Both the position numbers and the translations under genes were made by a program. From NCBI GenBank assembly GCA_016936015.1, contig JAFGPV010000146.1:62001-126000 (forward strand): 64,000 bases of DNA. The letters are read 5' to 3'. This document shows positions 26,140 through 35,273 of this stretch, in pieces (position 1 is the first letter of the stretch; each line of letters opens with the position of its first letter). The notes under the pieces are model-generated. The model was not told where the DNA came from. It made no database searches and saw nothing but the letters and a program-made list of their open reading frames with translations. The stretch comes from Pirellulales bacterium. GTDB lineage: Bacteria > Planctomycetota > Planctomycetia > Pirellulales > Thermoguttaceae.

Positions 26140-26244
26140 CCCCAGCCCCCCCGCCGCCGCGCGGGGAGGTTGAGGCGGAACTTATGATCCGCGATTTGAA
26201 AACATTTTTTCGACGTTTATTTCCGATCCCAAGGAGACTTTGTG

Positions 26245-28326
26245 ATGTCCGTATTCACGAAATTGGCCCAGTTCAGACGGTGGAGAGATTGGAGCATCCG
26301 CGCGAAGATCAACTTGATCCTGATTCCCGCCGTTTTGCCCATGATCATCATCGGCGCCATCACCTATTGGTCGGAATCGAAGACGTCCCTGCAATCGAGC
26401 AACCATATTGCCCAACTGATTGCGGACGGCAACGCCCGGGAAATCGGCTCGTTCCTTTCCGCCCAACGCGACTCCTTCTGGAAATGGACCGCCGAGGACG
26501 TCTATGGATTGGGGATCGAGTTCGACACGCTCGACGAACTCGACAAGCGTTTGCAGGACTTGGCCTCGACCTCACGGAACTTCAGCCTGCTGCTGCTGGC
26601 CAATCGCGAGGGCAAGGTGCTCCTGGCGGCTTCGGGCAGCGGCTCCTCGGCGGCGGCGCTCAAGGGACAGATCGTCAAGGAGGCGGAACGTCTGGCCCAA
26701 ACCACCGGCCGTTCCGTGGAGCTGATCCGCTCCGACGTCCTCGATTCCTTCAGCAAGAACCCTGCGACGACCTACTTGTTCAGTTTTCCCTGCAAAAACT
26801 CGTCGGGCAAAGGCAACGGCGTCTTTCTGGCCTACCTTGATCCGGCAGGGCTCCAAACCCGGGTGACCCACGCCCGCGAGCGCCTCGTCAACAACGGTTT
26901 CCCGGACGCCCAAACGATGATCTTCAACACTACTGCCGGCACGAATGTGTATTCCTCCGCCGCAGAAGGAGAAACCGTCCCGGCATCCTTCGGTCAAGAC
27001 CTGACCTCCTGGCTGGCCGACCGCGAGAATATCGGCCGGACCACGCCCTTCGACGTGGACGGCACAACGCAATACATCACGTTCAATCCGTTGCTCGGTC
27101 CGGAGCAGCTCGGCGCGGCGGATGATGCATCGGCCGAGAACGCCATAATGTCGTCGCCCCTGCGACTGATCCTCTCCGTGCCCGACGGCAACGTCCTTTC
27201 GCAGGTCCGCACGGTCATGTGGACGAACCTCGGCATCGTCCTGGTCGGCTGCGCCTTCCTGATGGGCGGTTTCTGGTGGATCGCCCGAGCCATCACCGGC
27301 CCTTTGAACCGGACCATACTCCTGTTAAAGGACATCGCCGAGGGCGAAGGCGACCTGACCAAGCGGCTCGACGCCTCCGGCAAGGACGAACTAAGCCGGC
27401 TGGCCAAATGGTTTAATATCTTCGTGGAGAAGCTCCGAGGCATTATTCAGAACGTCGCCAACGAGGCGGGCAACGTATCCACCTCGTCGGAAAAGCTCGC
27501 CTCCACGGCGTCCACGATGGCCGTCACCGCCGAGCATATGTCCCAGCAATCCTCGACCGTGGTTAGTGCCACGGGAGACATGTCGGTCAACATGGTCAAC
27601 ATTTCCACCTCCACCGAAGAAATGACCTCCAACGTAAAAACCGTGGCTGCCTCCGTAGAAGAAATGACGTCCAGCATTGCGGAAATTGCGAAAAACGCTG
27701 AGCAAGCCGCCACGGTGGCCTGCAGCGCAGCCCAATTGACGGAATCGAGCAACAAGAACATCGGTCAATTGGGAACCGCCGCGGACGAGATCGGAAAAGT
27801 GATCGAAACCATCCAGGACATCGCCGAGCAGACGAACCTCCTGGCGCTGAATGCAACCATCGAAGCCGCCCGCGCCGGCGACGCCGGCAAGGGCTTTGCC
27901 GTCGTAGCAACCGAAGTGAAAGAGCTTGCCAAGCAAACCGCCGACGCCACCGAAGACATTCGGATGCGGATCGAAGGCATCCAGAGTTCAACGAGCGAAG
28001 CCGTCAAATCCATCAGTGAGATCAGTAACGTGATCCAGGTGGTCAACGACGTATCGCGGACCATCGCCGCCGCGGTCGGACAGCAACGGATGACCACCCA
28101 AGAAATCGCCCGGAATATCTCTGATTCTTCCCATGCGGCCCAGATCGTCGCCTCGGGAGTCGCCGAATCGGCGTCGACCACCAAACAGGTCGCTGATAAT
28201 ATCTCCCAAATCGACGAAGCCGTCAGGCAAACCACCAACGGCGCAAAGCTCACGCAGGACGCCGGCGTGCAGTTGACGGAAGTGGCCCATCGGCTGCAAA
28301 ACCTCGTCAACCAATTCCAAACTTGA
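26245..28326 (+). CDS. Methyl-accepting chemotaxis protein
   Basis: 693 residues; start at ATG 26245 with AAGGAG eight bases upstream. Layout: a cytoplasmic N-terminal segment (about 1-25), first membrane span ([20 protein letters not shown]), a large extracytoplasmic sensor of roughly 280 residues, second span ([19 protein letters not shown]), HAMP ([25 protein letters not shown]), then a signalling coiled coil. The conserved hairpin tip reads [20 protein letters not shown], where CheA and CheW bind. Several Glu/Gln-rich heptads could be methylation sites. It follows a periplasmic binding protein, which could present ligand to the sensor domain. No che genes are in the window. Confidence 0.92.
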   Translation: MSVFTKLAQFRRWRDWSIRAKINLILIPAVLPMIIIGAITYWSESKTSLQSSNHIAQLIADGNAREIGSFLSAQRDSFWKWTAEDVYGLGIEFDTLDELDKRLQDLASTSRNFSLLLLANREGKVLLAASGSGSSAAALKGQIVKEAERLAQTTGRSVELIRSDVLDSFSKNPATTYLFSFPCKNSSGKGNGVFLAYLDPAGLQTRVTHARERLVNNGFPDAQTMIFNTTAGTNVYSSAAEGETVPASFGQDLTSWLADRENIGRTTPFDVDGTTQYITFNPLLGPEQLGAADDASAENAIMSSPLRLILSVPDGNVLSQVRTVMWTNLGIVLVGCAFLMGGFWWIARAITGPLNRTILLLKDIAEGEGDLTKRLDASGKDELSRLAKWFNIFVEKLRGIIQNVANEAGNVSTSSEKLASTASTMAVTAEHMSQQSSTVVSATGDMSVNMVNISTSTEEMTSNVKTVAASVEEMTSSIAEIAKNAEQAATVACSAAQLTESSNKNIGQLGTAADEIGKVIETIQDIAEQTNLLALNATIEAARAGDAGKGFAVVATEVKELAKQTADATEDIRMRIEGIQSSTSEAVKSISEISNVIQVVNDVSRTIAAAVGQQRMTTQEIARNISDSSHAAQIVASGVAESASTTKQVADNISQIDEAVRQTTNGAKLTQDAGVQLTEVAHRLQNLVNQFQT

Positions 28327-28801
28327 CGCCTGTCGTGCGATTTTCCTTCGCCACACCCCCCCGCAAAAGATCCGCCCGGTTCGTCCGGCCGCGCTCACCG
28401 ATCGGGCCATTTTCATCCTTCCTTTTCAAAAAGTGATATCCTCGGAAGATATCCCGGCGCGCTCTAATCTATCTCTCTTCAAACCTGCCGGAAATCAAAA
28501 CGGGCACAACCGACCGGCAGTTCGTAGGATTCGATTGGATTTCATCCTCCAAAATCTCGATTCCCATTAAATATTCTGTTGATGGAAACGGAATTCCACC
28601 GGAAATCGAAGGACCGGGGCCGTGGCTCTGGGAAAACTTTGCCGATTGCCGCGGTTGTGAAGGCAGGGAAAATGATAATAAATCTATTTTCTAACTGGAT
28701 ATTCTACTTCATTATCAAGTAATCGGATTACTCACACGATACTTTTTCAACTAGATACACTCTGTTTTCAACCTTTAATACTCGCATGAAAAGGATTTGT
28801 T
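28327..28801. other. 475-base leader of the porin gene, with a shared 29-base box
   Basis: No gene is visible. Positions 28631-28659 (GGAAAACTTTGCCGATTGC then CGCGGTTGTG) repeat the box at 22762-22790 with 24 of 29 matches. Downstream to 28801 the sequence turns A/T-rich, as expected for a promoter region. Several GGAAATC/GGAATTCC half-palindromes occur at 28490-28615. GAAAAGGATTTGTT before the ATG gives a weak ribosome-binding site. Confidence 0.4.
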
Positions 28802-30187
28802 ATGCGAATTATTACCTTTATGGATATCCTTGCCGTATCCGCCATGTTGGCCTTCCAACCCGCAACGGCAATCGCACAGTACCTTCCGCAAAGTCAAGTC
28901 GTTCCGATGGGTTATGCGCCCAATACGGCGGCTCTCCTGATGACTTCGGCGGCGCCCGCCCCGGCGGTTCCGCCTGCTCCGGGCATCAACACCGCCGCTG
29001 TGGCCGCGCCCGCTCCGATCGCGCCGCAAGACGATACCGATTATTACACGCTCGATCAACTCAAAGGAGAGATGAAAAAACTGGTTTGGAAGAAAGGAGA
29101 TTTCTCCATCACGCCTTACGGCTTTCTCTGGGCGAACATGGTTTACGAATCGCAGGTGAGCAATACGGGCGATTATGCGTTGTATATTTTCTCTCCCACG
29201 GATCGGGATTATGAAGCCTTCCAAGTCGACGGCAGATCAACCCGGTTGGGATTTGATGTTACGGGTCCGAAGATCTGGGGCCTCAACTGCGCCAACAGCG
29301 GCGGCAAAATCGAATTCGACTTCCAGGGGGATTTCACCTATGAGAACAAGGGAGGCGTCCTGCTGCGCCACGCCTATTGGGAAGTCAAGGACGAGTATTT
29401 CCGCCTGTTGGGCGGGCAGACCTGGGACATCATCTCGCCCTTGTATCCCGGCACCATCATGTATTCGGTGTACTGGGGGGCGGGCAATATCGGCTACCGC
29501 CGGGCCCAGTTCCGCGGCGAGCGGTACTTCCACCTCAACGACCGGTGCCTGTTTACGGTGCAAGGCTCGATCAACGGAACCCCCTTCCTCGATACGGCCA
29601 CCTACCCAACAACAGTGGTCAAAGATCACTCCGGGTGGCCGACCTGCGAGGGGCGCATCGCCATGACGCTGGGTTCCCGGGGAAAAGACGATCATCCCAT
29701 CGAGCTCGGCGTCTCCGGTCACGTCGGCGAACACCGTTACTCCATCCCGGGAGTGGACCCGGATGGCCGCTTCGGCAAGACCTGGTCCTTCAATGTCGAT
29801 CTGAAAGCGCCCGTCAACGAACGGCTGGGATTCCAAGGTGAGTTCTATACGGGCGAAAACCTCAGCACTTTCCTCGGCGGCATCTTGCAAGGGTACAACT
29901 TCGCACTGGGCGAATCCATCTACGACACGGGCGGCTGGATGGAAGTGTACTACTTCTGGACACCTCGCTTGCACACCCATGTCGGCTACACGCTCGACGA
30001 CCCCTTGGACCGCCAAATCGCCAGCGGTGGCCGGACGTACAACCAGGCTTACTGGGGAAACCTGATCTACAACGTGACCCCGAAATTCCAGGTCGGCCTG
30101 GAAGTCGGCCAGTGGGAAACCGTGTATAAGGACAAACTCCCCGGCGATTCGACCCGGGTCGAATTCATGGCCCGCTACGGCTTCTAA
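28802..30187 (+). CDS. DcaP-like outer-membrane porin
   Basis: 461 residues. Signal peptide ends at about residue 25 (PATAIA/Q). A Pro/Ala-rich linker (about 45-78) and a short helical segment (YYTLDQLKGEMKKLV) are followed by a long beta-barrel. Typical strand pieces are FSITPYGFLWANMVY, LLRHAYWEVK, FRLLGGQTWDIISPL and a C-terminal strand ending in an aromatic residue (VEFMARYGF), the usual outer-membrane insertion signal. DcaP-like porins form trimers with an N-terminal periplasmic stalk and pass dicarboxylates or other acids; substrate here is unknown. The long leader may carry regulation. Confidence 0.75.
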   Translation: MRIITFMDILAVSAMLAFQPATAIAQYLPQSQVVPMGYAPNTAALLMTSAAPAPAVPPAPGINTAAVAAPAPIAPQDDTDYYTLDQLKGEMKKLVWKKGDFSITPYGFLWANMVYESQVSNTGDYALYIFSPTDRDYEAFQVDGRSTRLGFDVTGPKIWGLNCANSGGKIEFDFQGDFTYENKGGVLLRHAYWEVKDEYFRLLGGQTWDIISPLYPGTIMYSVYWGAGNIGYRRAQFRGERYFHLNDRCLFTVQGSINGTPFLDTATYPTTVVKDHSGWPTCEGRIAMTLGSRGKDDHPIELGVSGHVGEHRYSIPGVDPDGRFGKTWSFNVDLKAPVNERLGFQGEFYTGENLSTFLGGILQGYNFALGESIYDTGGWMEVYYFWTPRLHTHVGYTLDDPLDRQIASGGRTYNQAYWGNLIYNVTPKFQVGLEVGQWETVYKDKLPGDSTRVEFMARYGF

Positions 30188-30230
30188 TTCGAAAGGGCCG
30201 GCAACGGAGGATTCCCGACCCCTTGATTTT

Positions 30231-31403
30231 ATGAATTACGATTTTCTCGCCCCGCGGAAGATCGTCTTCGGCTGGGGACGCCGCCGGGAAGCGGGAGACC
30301 TGGCGCGGGGGCTGGGACGCCGGGCCTTTCTGATCTCCGGCCTGCCCGACGACGTCGGGGAAAAGGTGCTGCCGGAAATCAACGATGCGCTGCATCAGGC
30401 CGGGTTGTCCGTCGTGCCGTTGAGTACGATCCGCCACGAGCCGGAGGCGGCCGACGTCGACCGGGAGGCGGCAGCCTTGCGGCGGTTCGGGCCGGGGGCG
30501 GGAGATTTCCTGGCGGCCGTCGGCGGCGGCGCGGCCATCGACCTGGCTAAGGCCCTGGCCGCCCTGGCCGTCAACGACCCGGACTCCTCGGTGGTTGATT
30601 ACCTGGAAGGCGTGGGCCGGGGATTGCAGATCGTCCATCCGCCGCTGCCGGTGCTGGCCATCCCGACCACGGCCGGCACCGGGGCCGAGGCCACGAAGAA
30701 CGCCGTCATCTCGTCCTACGATCCGCCGTTTAAGAAAAGCCTCCGCGACGACCGGCTCCTGCCGCAGGTCGCCCTGGTGGATCCGGAGCTGACCGTCAGC
30801 GTTCCGCCGGCGGTGACGGCCGCCGTGGGGATGGACGCCATCACGCAACTCATCGAAAGCTACCTCTCGAAAAAGGCCCGGCCCATTCCCCGGGCGCTGG
30901 CCCTGCAAGGACTGCGGCAGGCCGTCCCGGCGATCGCCGAGGCGGTGGAAAATCCCGGTTCCCGGCCGGCCCGAGAGGCGATGGCCCACGCCGCGCTGCT
31001 CTCTGGCATGGCGCTGGCCAATTCCGGCTTGGGCCTGGCCCACGGGGTGGCGGCGGCGCTGGGCGTTCACTGCCGGGCGCCCCACGGGGCGGCCTGCGCC
31101 CTGATGCTGCCGGTCGCGATGCGGGTCAACCGGGAAGTCCGCCGGGGTGATTTGGCCCGACTATCTTATGCCCTTTTCGGTCCCCACACTCCCAGGCCGG
31201 TGCAAGAGGAGGCCGATTTTTGCATTGCGGAAATCGAGAAACTCTGCGACCGGATCCGGGTCCCCCGGCGTCTGCGGGACGTGGGTGTCCGCCGCGAGCA
31301 GATCCCCGCCATCGTCGGCAGTTCCCGCGGCAGCAGTATGAGCGGCAATCCCCGCGAGTTGAGCGACGCCGAGTTGCAGGCCCTGCTGGAAGAGATTTAC
31401 TGA
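30231..31403 (+). CDS. Iron-containing alcohol dehydrogenase
   Basis: 390 residues of the group III (Fe-ADH) family, oxidoreductases using NAD(P). The opening YDFLAPRKIVFGWG, the cofactor motif VGGGAAIDLAKA, IPTTAGTGAEATKNAV, and the metal-site region GMDAITQLIESYLS, GLAHGVAAALG and CRAPHGAACALMLP are all present, supplying the Asp and three His ligands. Specific substrate cannot be told; butanol, propanediol and maleylacetate reductases share the fold. The start ATG at 30231 is 43 bases after the porin stop, so co-transcription is possible. Confidence 0.9.
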   Translation: MNYDFLAPRKIVFGWGRRREAGDLARGLGRRAFLISGLPDDVGEKVLPEINDALHQAGLSVVPLSTIRHEPEAADVDREAAALRRFGPGAGDFLAAVGGGAAIDLAKALAALAVNDPDSSVVDYLEGVGRGLQIVHPPLPVLAIPTTAGTGAEATKNAVISSYDPPFKKSLRDDRLLPQVALVDPELTVSVPPAVTAAVGMDAITQLIESYLSKKARPIPRALALQGLRQAVPAIAEAVENPGSRPAREAMAHAALLSGMALANSGLGLAHGVAAALGVHCRAPHGAACALMLPVAMRVNREVRRGDLARLSYALFGPHTPRPVQEEADFCIAEIEKLCDRIRVPRRLRDVGVRREQIPAIVGSSRGSSMSGNPRELSDAELQALLEEIY

Positions 31404-31428
31404 AAAGAAAATCCCATCAAAACGATAG

Positions 31429-31512
31429 TGGGTGCCATGCCCACGCTTGCGTGGGCATGTCTCGTTTTTCCGCATTTCCATCATGCCCACGCCAGCGTGG
31501 GCATGGCACCCA
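31429..31512. repeat. Double hairpin repeat (CATGCCCACGC / GCGTGGGCATG)
   Basis: Two perfect hairpins, CATGCCCACGC-TT-GCGTGGGCATG (31436-31459) and CATGCCCACGC-CA-GCGTGGGCATG (31482-31505), are enclosed by GGGTGCCATG...CATGGCACCC. The whole unit is an inverted repeat about 84 bases long. It lies between convergent genes and may double as a terminator. Confidence 0.8.
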
Positions 31513-31547
31513 TTTTTTTTACCGCTTTCGATTCAACCGATTTTCAT

Positions 31548-32021
31548 TCAAACCGCCGCGTACTCTTCCGGCGACTCTTGCTCCTCCGCCGCGGGCGGCG
31601 TGGAGAGGTGTTTCATCTGCGCCGCGATGGCGTTGAACTCGTCGGCGAATTCGCGCCAGAAATCGTCGTTGCGGAATCCCAGGGGATCAACCTGCTCGCC
31701 GTGGGCCAACGCCCGCATCTGCCGCCGCAGCCGCAGCAGCGGGCCGACGAAACGGTTGCTCAAGCGGATGATGTCGACCACTACCAGCGGCAGCAGCAGC
31801 AGCGAGGCGACCACGGCCGGACCGTAGAAGAACCACATGTCGTCGAAGTGCATATAGAACGGCCGGGCGGGTCCGGTGATGATCCGCCAACAGAGCAACA
31901 TCAAGGTGATGGTCAGCAGGCAGAAGAACCAATAGAGGACCACCCGCGTTACCAGGGCGCCTTGCACTTTCGGATCGACGAAATAACATTTCCGCTTGGA
32001 CTTTTTATCGGTTTGGGACAT
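31548..32021 (-). CDS. Two-span membrane protein with HAMP-like segment
   Basis: 157 residues. A basic N-terminus (KKSKRKCYFVDPKVQ) is followed by two membrane spans, VVLYWFFCLLTITLMLLCW and GPAVVASLLLLPLVVVDII. They flank a short extracytoplasmic loop (about 40-65), and a HAMP-like helix pair follows (GPLLRLRRQMRALAHG ... DEFNAIAAQM). No kinase or methyl-accepting domain follows, so it is a sensor-like fragment that ends after HAMP. Comparable short proteins occur in planctomycetes and may transmit signals by pairing with other proteins. Function is unknown. Confidence 0.7.
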   Translation of the reverse strand: MSQTDKKSKRKCYFVDPKVQGALVTRVVLYWFFCLLTITLMLLCWRIITGPARPFYMHFDDMWFFYGPAVVASLLLLPLVVVDIIRLSNRFVGPLLRLRRQMRALAHGEQVDPLGFRNDDFWREFADEFNAIAAQMKHLSTPPAAEEQESPEEYAAV

Positions 32022-32224
32022 GAGTATCAGTCTCCGATGCCGGGGGACGAGACCCCGGGTTGAAAATGACGTCGGTGAGGACCTGTGCCGCTAACCAAAA
32101 ATAGCTTATGCCCACTTCGCACCCGAAGCCGGGAAGGGCAATCCTCGAAAAATGCCCTCGCCCTCGAAAAAGGCGGGCGGAGCATGCGGAAAAAAGCGGC
32201 GGCAGGGATTGTGCCGGTCAGACG

Positions 32225-32974
32225 CTACTTGAGGGCAATGGTCCGCGCCAGCGGTTGGAGAACGTGCTCGATCACGTGGTTTTCGAGCATTTCGTCGCAG
32301 ATTTCCAGCAGATGGTCCAGCGTTTTCACAAACGTCGTGCCCGACGAAAGGCTGCCGTATTGCCGCGCGGTGAGATAGACGCTGAGCTGCTCCTCGGGAT
32401 AGTCGTCCAGGCGAATTTGGTAGGCGTTAGTCCGGGCCTCGACGCTCAGCCGGCATTGCCGTCGGCATTCGTCGTCCAAGGCCACGGTCAGCGACGGCTC
32501 GACGTGGATGATTTTCGCTCCCGGCCTTTCGGCCAGGCGCTCCAGGGCCGGCGCCACTCCCAGGGCCTCGGCCAGCAGTTGGTGGTGATTCCCCCGAAAC
32601 GTAAAATCGAATCCGAACAGCAAATCCAAGGCCTCGCAATCCAAGGGGCTGACCGACAAGGCATAGGGCGCCAACTCGAGGATCCGTTTGTGCTGCTGCA
32701 TGGCGTCGTCGATCTGCTCCGGATTGACCCTTCCGGAACAGACCCGCCGCGGCTCGATGCTGCACCAGCGATAGGAGCCGCGCTCCTTGTCCTCTTCGAG
32801 CACGAAATCGCCCTGCTGGCGGCAATGAAAATTCCGCATGGCGGGAAAGGTCTTTTGCACCTGCTCGAAAAAGTGCAGCACCGTCTCGCGGTTGGCCGGC
32901 AACTCCATTTCCGTGCTCAGGTTCACGTTGACGTAAAAATCGTCGCACAAGGAGTGGAAACGGTGCATTGCCAT
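32225..32974 (-). CDS. Conserved hypothetical protein
   Basis: 249 residues from the ATG at 32972-32974. The frame is open further upstream to 33178, but that part overlaps the divergent methyltransferase gene, and the protein-like composition begins near MHRFHSLCDDFYVNVNLSTEM. It is soluble, with no signal peptide or membrane span. The first half is alpha/beta with an acidic loop (LEEDKERGSYRWCSIEPRR); the C-terminal half is helical. No catalytic motif I recognise. A role in the cytoplasm is all that can be said. Confidence 0.6.
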   Translation of the reverse strand: MAMHRFHSLCDDFYVNVNLSTEMELPANRETVLHFFEQVQKTFPAMRNFHCRQQGDFVLEEDKERGSYRWCSIEPRRVCSGRVNPEQIDDAMQQHKRILELAPYALSVSPLDCEALDLLFGFDFTFRGNHHQLLAEALGVAPALERLAERPGAKIIHVEPSLTVALDDECRRQCRLSVEARTNAYQIRLDDYPEEQLSVYLTARQYGSLSSGTTFVKTLDHLLEICDEMLENHVIEHVLQPLARTIALK

Positions 32975-33170
32975 GGATGAATACCAACCCTCGCCTGAAA
33001 AACGTTCCGCCGCGTGTCGGCCCTGCGAAAAACACGCTGATTTCTCCATCATGGATCCGCGATTCCACGATGGAGACCGTAGAAGACTCTTGAAATCAGG
33101 ACCAGATATCCTGATAGTATAGGTCTCCGCACCAATTCCTGTCAAAGGTTCCCTCGCCGAGCGCCGAGCC

Positions 33171-33689
33171 GTGATCAACCGAAAACCCGATTATCAAACC
33201 ATGCTCTTCCCCTCCGCTTTGGGTTGGTTCGGGGTGATTTTCAAAGGGAACCGGATTCGCCAGATCTCTTTTGGCTATGCTTCCCCGGAAGGGGCGTGGG
33301 AACACCTTGACCCCCGTTGGCGGAGTCCCCCTCGGCCCCAGAGGACGGCTTCGAGGCTTGTCGCCCGTTTCCGGGCCTACGCCCGGGGCAAGACCGAGGA
33401 TTTCGCCGATTTGGCGATCGACCTTGGCGGCTACACGGCCTTTCAGTGTCGAGTCTATCGGGCGTGCCGTCATATTCCCTATGGCTCCACCCGAAGTTAT
33501 CGGCAGTTGGCCGCCCAATCAGGCTCCCCAAACGCCGCCCGAGCCGTCGGCAACTGCATGGCAAAAAACCGAATCCCCTTGGTCATCCCGTGCCACCGCG
33601 TGGTCTGTTTCAACGGCCAAATCGGCTCCTATTCCGCTCCGGGGGGGAAACACCTGAAAAAGAGACTCCTGGATTTGGAAAGAAGGTGA
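33171..33689 (+). CDS. ogt: Methylated-DNA-protein-cysteine S-methyltransferase
   Basis: 172 residues. It repairs O6-alkylguanine by moving the alkyl group to its own Cys. The active-site motif IPCHRVV is intact; the helix-turn-helix arginine-finger region YGSTRSYRQLA and the NAARAVGNCMAKNRIPL helix that precedes the active site are present. The N-terminal domain is short, as in Ogt-type rather than Ada-type proteins. The start is GTG at 33171 (ATG at 33201 is the alternative). The gene is divergent from the hypothetical protein at 32225-32974, so its regulatory region is 32975-33170. Confidence 0.9.
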   Translation: MINRKPDYQTMLFPSALGWFGVIFKGNRIRQISFGYASPEGAWEHLDPRWRSPPRPQRTASRLVARFRAYARGKTEDFADLAIDLGGYTAFQCRVYRACRHIPYGSTRSYRQLAAQSGSPNAARAVGNCMAKNRIPLVIPCHRVVCFNGQIGSYSAPGGKHLKKRLLDLERR

Positions 33690-33844
33690 TGCTAAGCTAA
33701 TATTTTACATTGATTCCTGGATATATGCGGCCCGCAGGGAGTCTGGGCATTATAAGCAATTAAGGAAAAGGACGAAATAAATCGGGCCGGAAAATTCCTT
33801 TCGAGGCGATCTGGTTGAGCTAGACACTTGAGGAGAAGAAAAAG

Positions 33845-34066
33845 GTGGCTATGTCGGATATATCGTGGAGGGAGTCCAATAACTGGGAGATCACGCGACG
33901 CCGTGATGGGGCATTCTTGGTGCGCGTTCCCTCCACCGTTGGAAACGGTCGAGAACTGCCGGACGCGGTATTCACGTTTCGCGCGGTCGATCCGCAGTAC
34001 AGTTATTGGGAGCAGCGTTGGCAGGAAAGAAAAAAGATGAGGGACGAAGGGATGATCGACACGTAA
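33845..34066 (+). CDS. Small hypothetical protein
   Basis: 73 codons from GTG 33845 (or ATG 33851), with AGGAG nine bases upstream of the GTG. The middle reads ITRRRDGAFLVRVPST and YSYWEQRWQERKK, a charged protein with no membrane span. The last residues KKMRDEGMIDT derive from a short repeat also found at the end of the next gene on the other strand (MRDEG), so the original C-terminus may have been altered. Coding potential is moderate. Confidence 0.5.
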   Translation: MAMSDISWRESNNWEITRRRDGAFLVRVPSTVGNGRELPDAVFTFRAVDPQYSYWEQRWQERKKMRDEGMIDT

Positions 34067-34084
34067 GGAGGCCGCTTACGGCTT

Positions 34085-34175
34085 CGCAATGACAAATGAT
34101 GAATGCCCAATGACGAATGCCAAATGAGAAGATAAAAGCTTCCTTCATCCCTCATCCTTCATCCCTCATCCCTTC
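34085..34175. repeat. Low-complexity repeat block (ATGACAAATG / CATCCCTCATCC)
   Basis: ATGACAAATGATGAATGCCC and AATGACGAATGCCAAATG near-repeats (about 34089-34125) are followed by CATCCCTCATCCTTCATCCC tandem units (34146-34172). The second part runs into the 3' end of the next gene, whose last residues EGMRDEG it encodes. A related unit lies at 34035-34052. Confidence 0.6.
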
Positions 34176-35225
34176 TTTATCTTCCACCCGGCGGAGCCAG
34201 GCTTCGCGCCAAAACAGGTAGCAGCTTCGGGGGCAATTCCGGTAAGCTTGTCCGTCGCAGATAACGCCTTCGAGCGCTACGGTATCACGGATGCGGCGGA
34301 ACTGGCCGGACCATTCCAGGATCACCCGTTCGATGCGATAAGCGACGCGGAACCGTTGGCCGCAGAATTGGGCCATCTCGGGGGCGAAACCCAGGCCGCG
34401 ATGCCGCTGACGGGTATCCAACGTAGCGAGGATTTCCGGCAGCGATTTGATTTCAACCCACTCGCCGGGCTGCAAATCGAGTTTTTCATGCGTAGCAGAG
34501 ATGGGAATCGTGGCCGCGGAAACCGGCGAAGGGGGCGGCGTCCGCCGTCCCAAGATCCGCATCAGTTTCCGGAAAATCTTTTGGAAAAAAAATCCGAGGA
34601 GTTGGCCGACGGTCTGTTCGCCGTCGAGCACGTCGCGGACGTATTGGCGGAAATCCCACCACGGCAATCGCCGGGAGGCGCGCACCAACTCCGTTGCCTG
34701 GCAGCAAAGGCGTTCGGCGGGGGGATTGGAGGAAGGAACGTAACACGCGGGGTGCGGAGCGTCGGGCCCCGCCTCCTGATCCCTGATTTCTGATCCCTGA
34801 CCTCCAACCTCGGACTCTTCGCCCGGTGCGGCCGGCTTGAGCCAGGCTTCCTTCCAGAACAGCAGGCAGTGCATCTGGCAATCGGCATGGGCGGAACCGT
34901 TGCATCGCGCGCCTTCCAAGAGGACGGTGTTTTTTAAGCGGGCGACGTAATAAAAATGGTCCAGAAAGATCCGTTCGGCGCGGCGATAGACCCGGAAACG
35001 GCGCCCGCAAAAGCGGCGCATTTCCGGAATAAAGGGGAGTCCTGCGAGTTTTCCCTCCGCATCCAGGGTAGCGTCGATCTCAGCTTCACTGCGGATCTCC
35101 ACCCAATCGCCCCGGCGGAATCGGCGCCGCCGGCTCGCGGACGCGCCGCGTCCGGCCGCCGGTGAAACGCCGGGGGGGGATTCATTCGTCGGTAGATCAA
35201 TCTCCCGAGACGGTGGCATAACCAT
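34152..35225 (-). CDS. Tandem Cys-rich domain protein
   Basis: 357 residues with two copies of a roughly 110-residue domain (about 40-140 and 245-350). Each copy has the pattern [D/E]WVEIxS, EIxATLD, GLxFxPEM, FCGxRFRV, an aromatic-basic strand, [V/I]xLEGxxCxGxAxxxC, and CxLFWxEAWL. The three conserved Cys in the C-terminal motif plus one earlier Cys suggest a metal or Fe-S site. The linker has a Gln/Glu-rich segment (EVGGQGSEIRDQEAG) that matches a repeat (TGATCCCTGA, 34776-34803 and 57986-58012), so it looks like an in-frame repeat insertion. Similar domains accompany secondary-metabolite clusters in other bacteria, but no function is established. It follows the ClpV N-domain gene by 48 bases on the same strand. 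Confidence 0.65.
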   Translation of the reverse strand: MVMPPSREIDLPTNESPPGVSPAAGRGASASRRRRFRRGDWVEIRSEAEIDATLDAEGKLAGLPFIPEMRRFCGRRFRVYRRAERIFLDHFYYVARLKNTVLLEGARCNGSAHADCQMHCLLFWKEAWLKPAAPGEESEVGGQGSEIRDQEAGPDAPHPACYVPSSNPPAERLCCQATELVRASRRLPWWDFRQYVRDVLDGEQTVGQLLGFFFQKIFRKLMRILGRRTPPPSPVSAATIPISATHEKLDLQPGEWVEIKSLPEILATLDTRQRHRGLGFAPEMAQFCGQRFRVAYRIERVILEWSGQFRRIRDTVALEGVICDGQAYRNCPRSCYLFWREAWLRRVEDKEGMRDEG

Positions 35226-35273
35226 CCATTATAGGCCGTCTGTCGGAGTTGGGGAGTCACGGTACGGAAAACC

